Shown one piece after another: positions 63,036 to 64,000 of a stretch of 64,000 bases of DNA (position 1 is its first letter; each line of letters opens with the position of its first letter). The notes below the pieces were generated by a model, which ran no database searches, was not told the DNA's origin, and saw only the letters and a program-made list of their open reading frames with translations. The stretch spans positions 1 through 64,000 of the forward strand of contig JAUVXW010000003.1 in the NCBI GenBank assembly GCA_030603385.1. Reading direction: 5' to 3'. The DNA is from Promethearchaeota archaeon. GTDB lineage: Archaea > Asgardarchaeota > Lokiarchaeia > Sigyniarchaeales > SOKP01. A program made the position numbers and the translations under genes.

Positions 63036-63602
63036 ATGAAATTAAAAATACGATTTTCAGGTCGCGGAGGTCAGGGGATAAAAACACTTGGAAGTGCATT
63101 AGTTCGGGTTGCAATGGTTGCTGATTATTATGCAACACTCACCGTTGACTATACACCATCTGTTAGGGGGGGTCCTATTTTCTGTGATGTTATTTTAGGT
63201 TCTGATCCTATTTCATATCCATTCTGCGATAAAGATGCTGATATTTTTATTGCAATAGATCAAAAAGGATTCGAACGAGCAGCTGAATGTATATATGAAA
63301 AAACTTTTTCTTTTATCGATGAGCATACAATCGCAAACGCCGAAGAAATCATTCAGGAAGGGAAAATTCACCGTGTTCCAATTACAAGACGAGCTGATGA
63401 AAATAAATTACCAAAGAGCGCGAATATTCTCTGTTTAGGATTCCTTTCTAAATATCTTCAAGAAAATGGAAAAATAGATCTAAAAGAAGAATATTATGAC
63501 CAAGTCTTGAATAATATGCCAAAACGGTTTAGAGATGTGAATATTCATAGTTATCAACTTGGTCAAGCTCTTTATCAAGAATTTATAGATAAATCTCAAT
63601 AA
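63036..63602 (+). CDS. 2-oxoacid:ferredoxin oxidoreductase gamma subunit
   Basis: 188 residues starting LKIRFSGRGGQGIKTLGSALVRVAMVADYYATLTVDYTPSVRGG, the standard start of POR/KOR/VOR gamma subunits, then FIAIDQKGFERAAE and NAEEIIQEG. It forms part of an enzyme that oxidises a 2-oxoacid to acyl-CoA with reduction of ferredoxin. It is followed by a delta-type ferredoxin gene. Alpha and beta genes probably lie beyond the window, and the exact substrate cannot be told. Confidence 0.92.
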   Translation: MKLKIRFSGRGGQGIKTLGSALVRVAMVADYYATLTVDYTPSVRGGPIFCDVILGSDPISYPFCDKDADIFIAIDQKGFERAAECIYEKTFSFIDEHTIANAEEIIQEGKIHRVPITRRADENKLPKSANILCLGFLSKYLQENGKIDLKEEYYDQVLNNMPKRFRDVNIHSYQLGQALYQEFIDKSQ

Positions 63603-63759
63603 GATGTATGTATTAATTCTCAACAGAGCTGTTTATTAAGAATAGTACACTTTTTAATGAGTTGCTTATACTTTTAAAAAGCAAATTTAAAAGAGAACCT
63701 ACTATTTTAAAGCATAAGAGAAAAAAATATAGTCAGAATGTATAATAGAGGTTTAAAAA

Positions 63760-64000
63760 ATGTTAAAATCTAAACGAATACCAATTTTGCCACCTCCTTC
63801 CCCCGAGAAAAAATATGAAATAATAATAGATTCTGAACAATGCGATGGTTGTGAATTATGTTTGTCATTCTGTCCAAAAGAATTAATAGAAATAAGTGAA
63901 GATAAGTTCAATAGTCGCATGCTCCACTATGCGATCGTGGTTAAACCTGAAGAGTGTGCAGGATGCGGACAATGTGAACGGTTATGTCCTACAGTTTCAT
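63760..64000 (+). CDS. 2-oxoacid:ferredoxin oxidoreductase delta subunit (partial)
   Basis: The gene runs off the window after 80 codons. It has two [4Fe-4S] ferredoxin motifs: CDGCELCLSFCPKEL and CAGCGQCERLCP, each CxxCxxCxxxC(P). ATG 63760 has a GAGGT at 63748-63752 in front. It would pass electrons from the catalytic subunits to free ferredoxin. The 158-bp gap to the gamma gene contains no gene. Confidence 0.9.
   Translation, partial: MLKSKRIPILPPPSPEKKYEIIIDSEQCDGCELCLSFCPKELIEISEDKFNSRMLHYAIVVKPEECAGCGQCERLCPTVS

Overview
The window looks like a piece of an Asgard archaeon, most like the Loki/Promethearchaeota type. The DNA is AT-rich. Promoters are archaeal TATA boxes, and GTG and TTG starts are frequent. 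The gene set includes an archaeal histone, an Sm-like protein and a tungsten-type aldehyde oxidoreductase. It also carries proteins typical of Asgard genomes: four Ras/Arf-like small GTPases (one fused to a longin-like domain, one to a roadblock-like domain), a free longin-like protein, and a JAMM peptidase fused to an E2/RWD-like domain. The lineage is inferred from this gene content; no marker gene such as rRNA is present.

Layout. 0-9 kb: two GNAT acetyltransferases, a frameshifted histone gene, an AAC(3)-like protein, a PAS histidine kinase, an AOR operon with two beta-grasp proteins, tRNA-Arg(CCT), a small zinc protein and an Sm protein. 9-21 kb: a metallophosphoesterase, a longin-like/Arf-like GTPase, lipoamide dehydrogenase, glycerate kinase, a large protein with Ig-like repeats, a beta-propeller/winged-helix protein and a longin-like protein. 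21-36 kb: mostly metabolic genes (saccharopine-dehydrogenase-like, two C_GCAxxG_C_C redox proteins, an ADP-forming acyl-CoA synthetase subunit, M20 amidohydrolase, acetoacetyl-CoA synthetase, enoyl-CoA hydratase), plus a TPR protein, a VapBC pair, a transglutaminase-like protein and a methyltransferase. 36-43 kb: a cold-shock protein with a truncated copy of itself, an M23-like protein, a seven-PAS histidine kinase and a roadblock-like/Rab-like GTPase. 43-52 kb: radical SAM proteins and a fatty-acid beta-oxidation block (two thiolases, acyl-CoA dehydrogenase, EtfBA).

52-61 kb is the most unusual part. After the E2-like/JAMM protein comes a module that appears twice. Each copy pairs a large cytosolic winged-helix/TPR protein on the minus strand with a stand-alone Ras-like GTPase on the plus strand. 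Small ORFs without recognisable families lie in and around the module. Several promoters here share one architecture: a 16-bp palindrome of the form AACTYYA-NN-TRRAGTT, about 8 nt, then a TATA element, with the start codon 70-75 nt after the palindrome. This looks like a small private regulon and is my best candidate for an undescribed system.

61-64 kb returns to central metabolism: a Zn-ribbon/OB-fold acyl-CoA-binding protein, the large subunit of methylmalonyl-CoA mutase, and the gamma and (partial) delta subunits of a 2-oxoacid:ferredoxin oxidoreductase. Taken together, the metabolic genes suggest oxidation or interconversion of fatty acids, short-chain acyl-CoAs and aldehydes, with electrons passed to ETF and ferredoxin.
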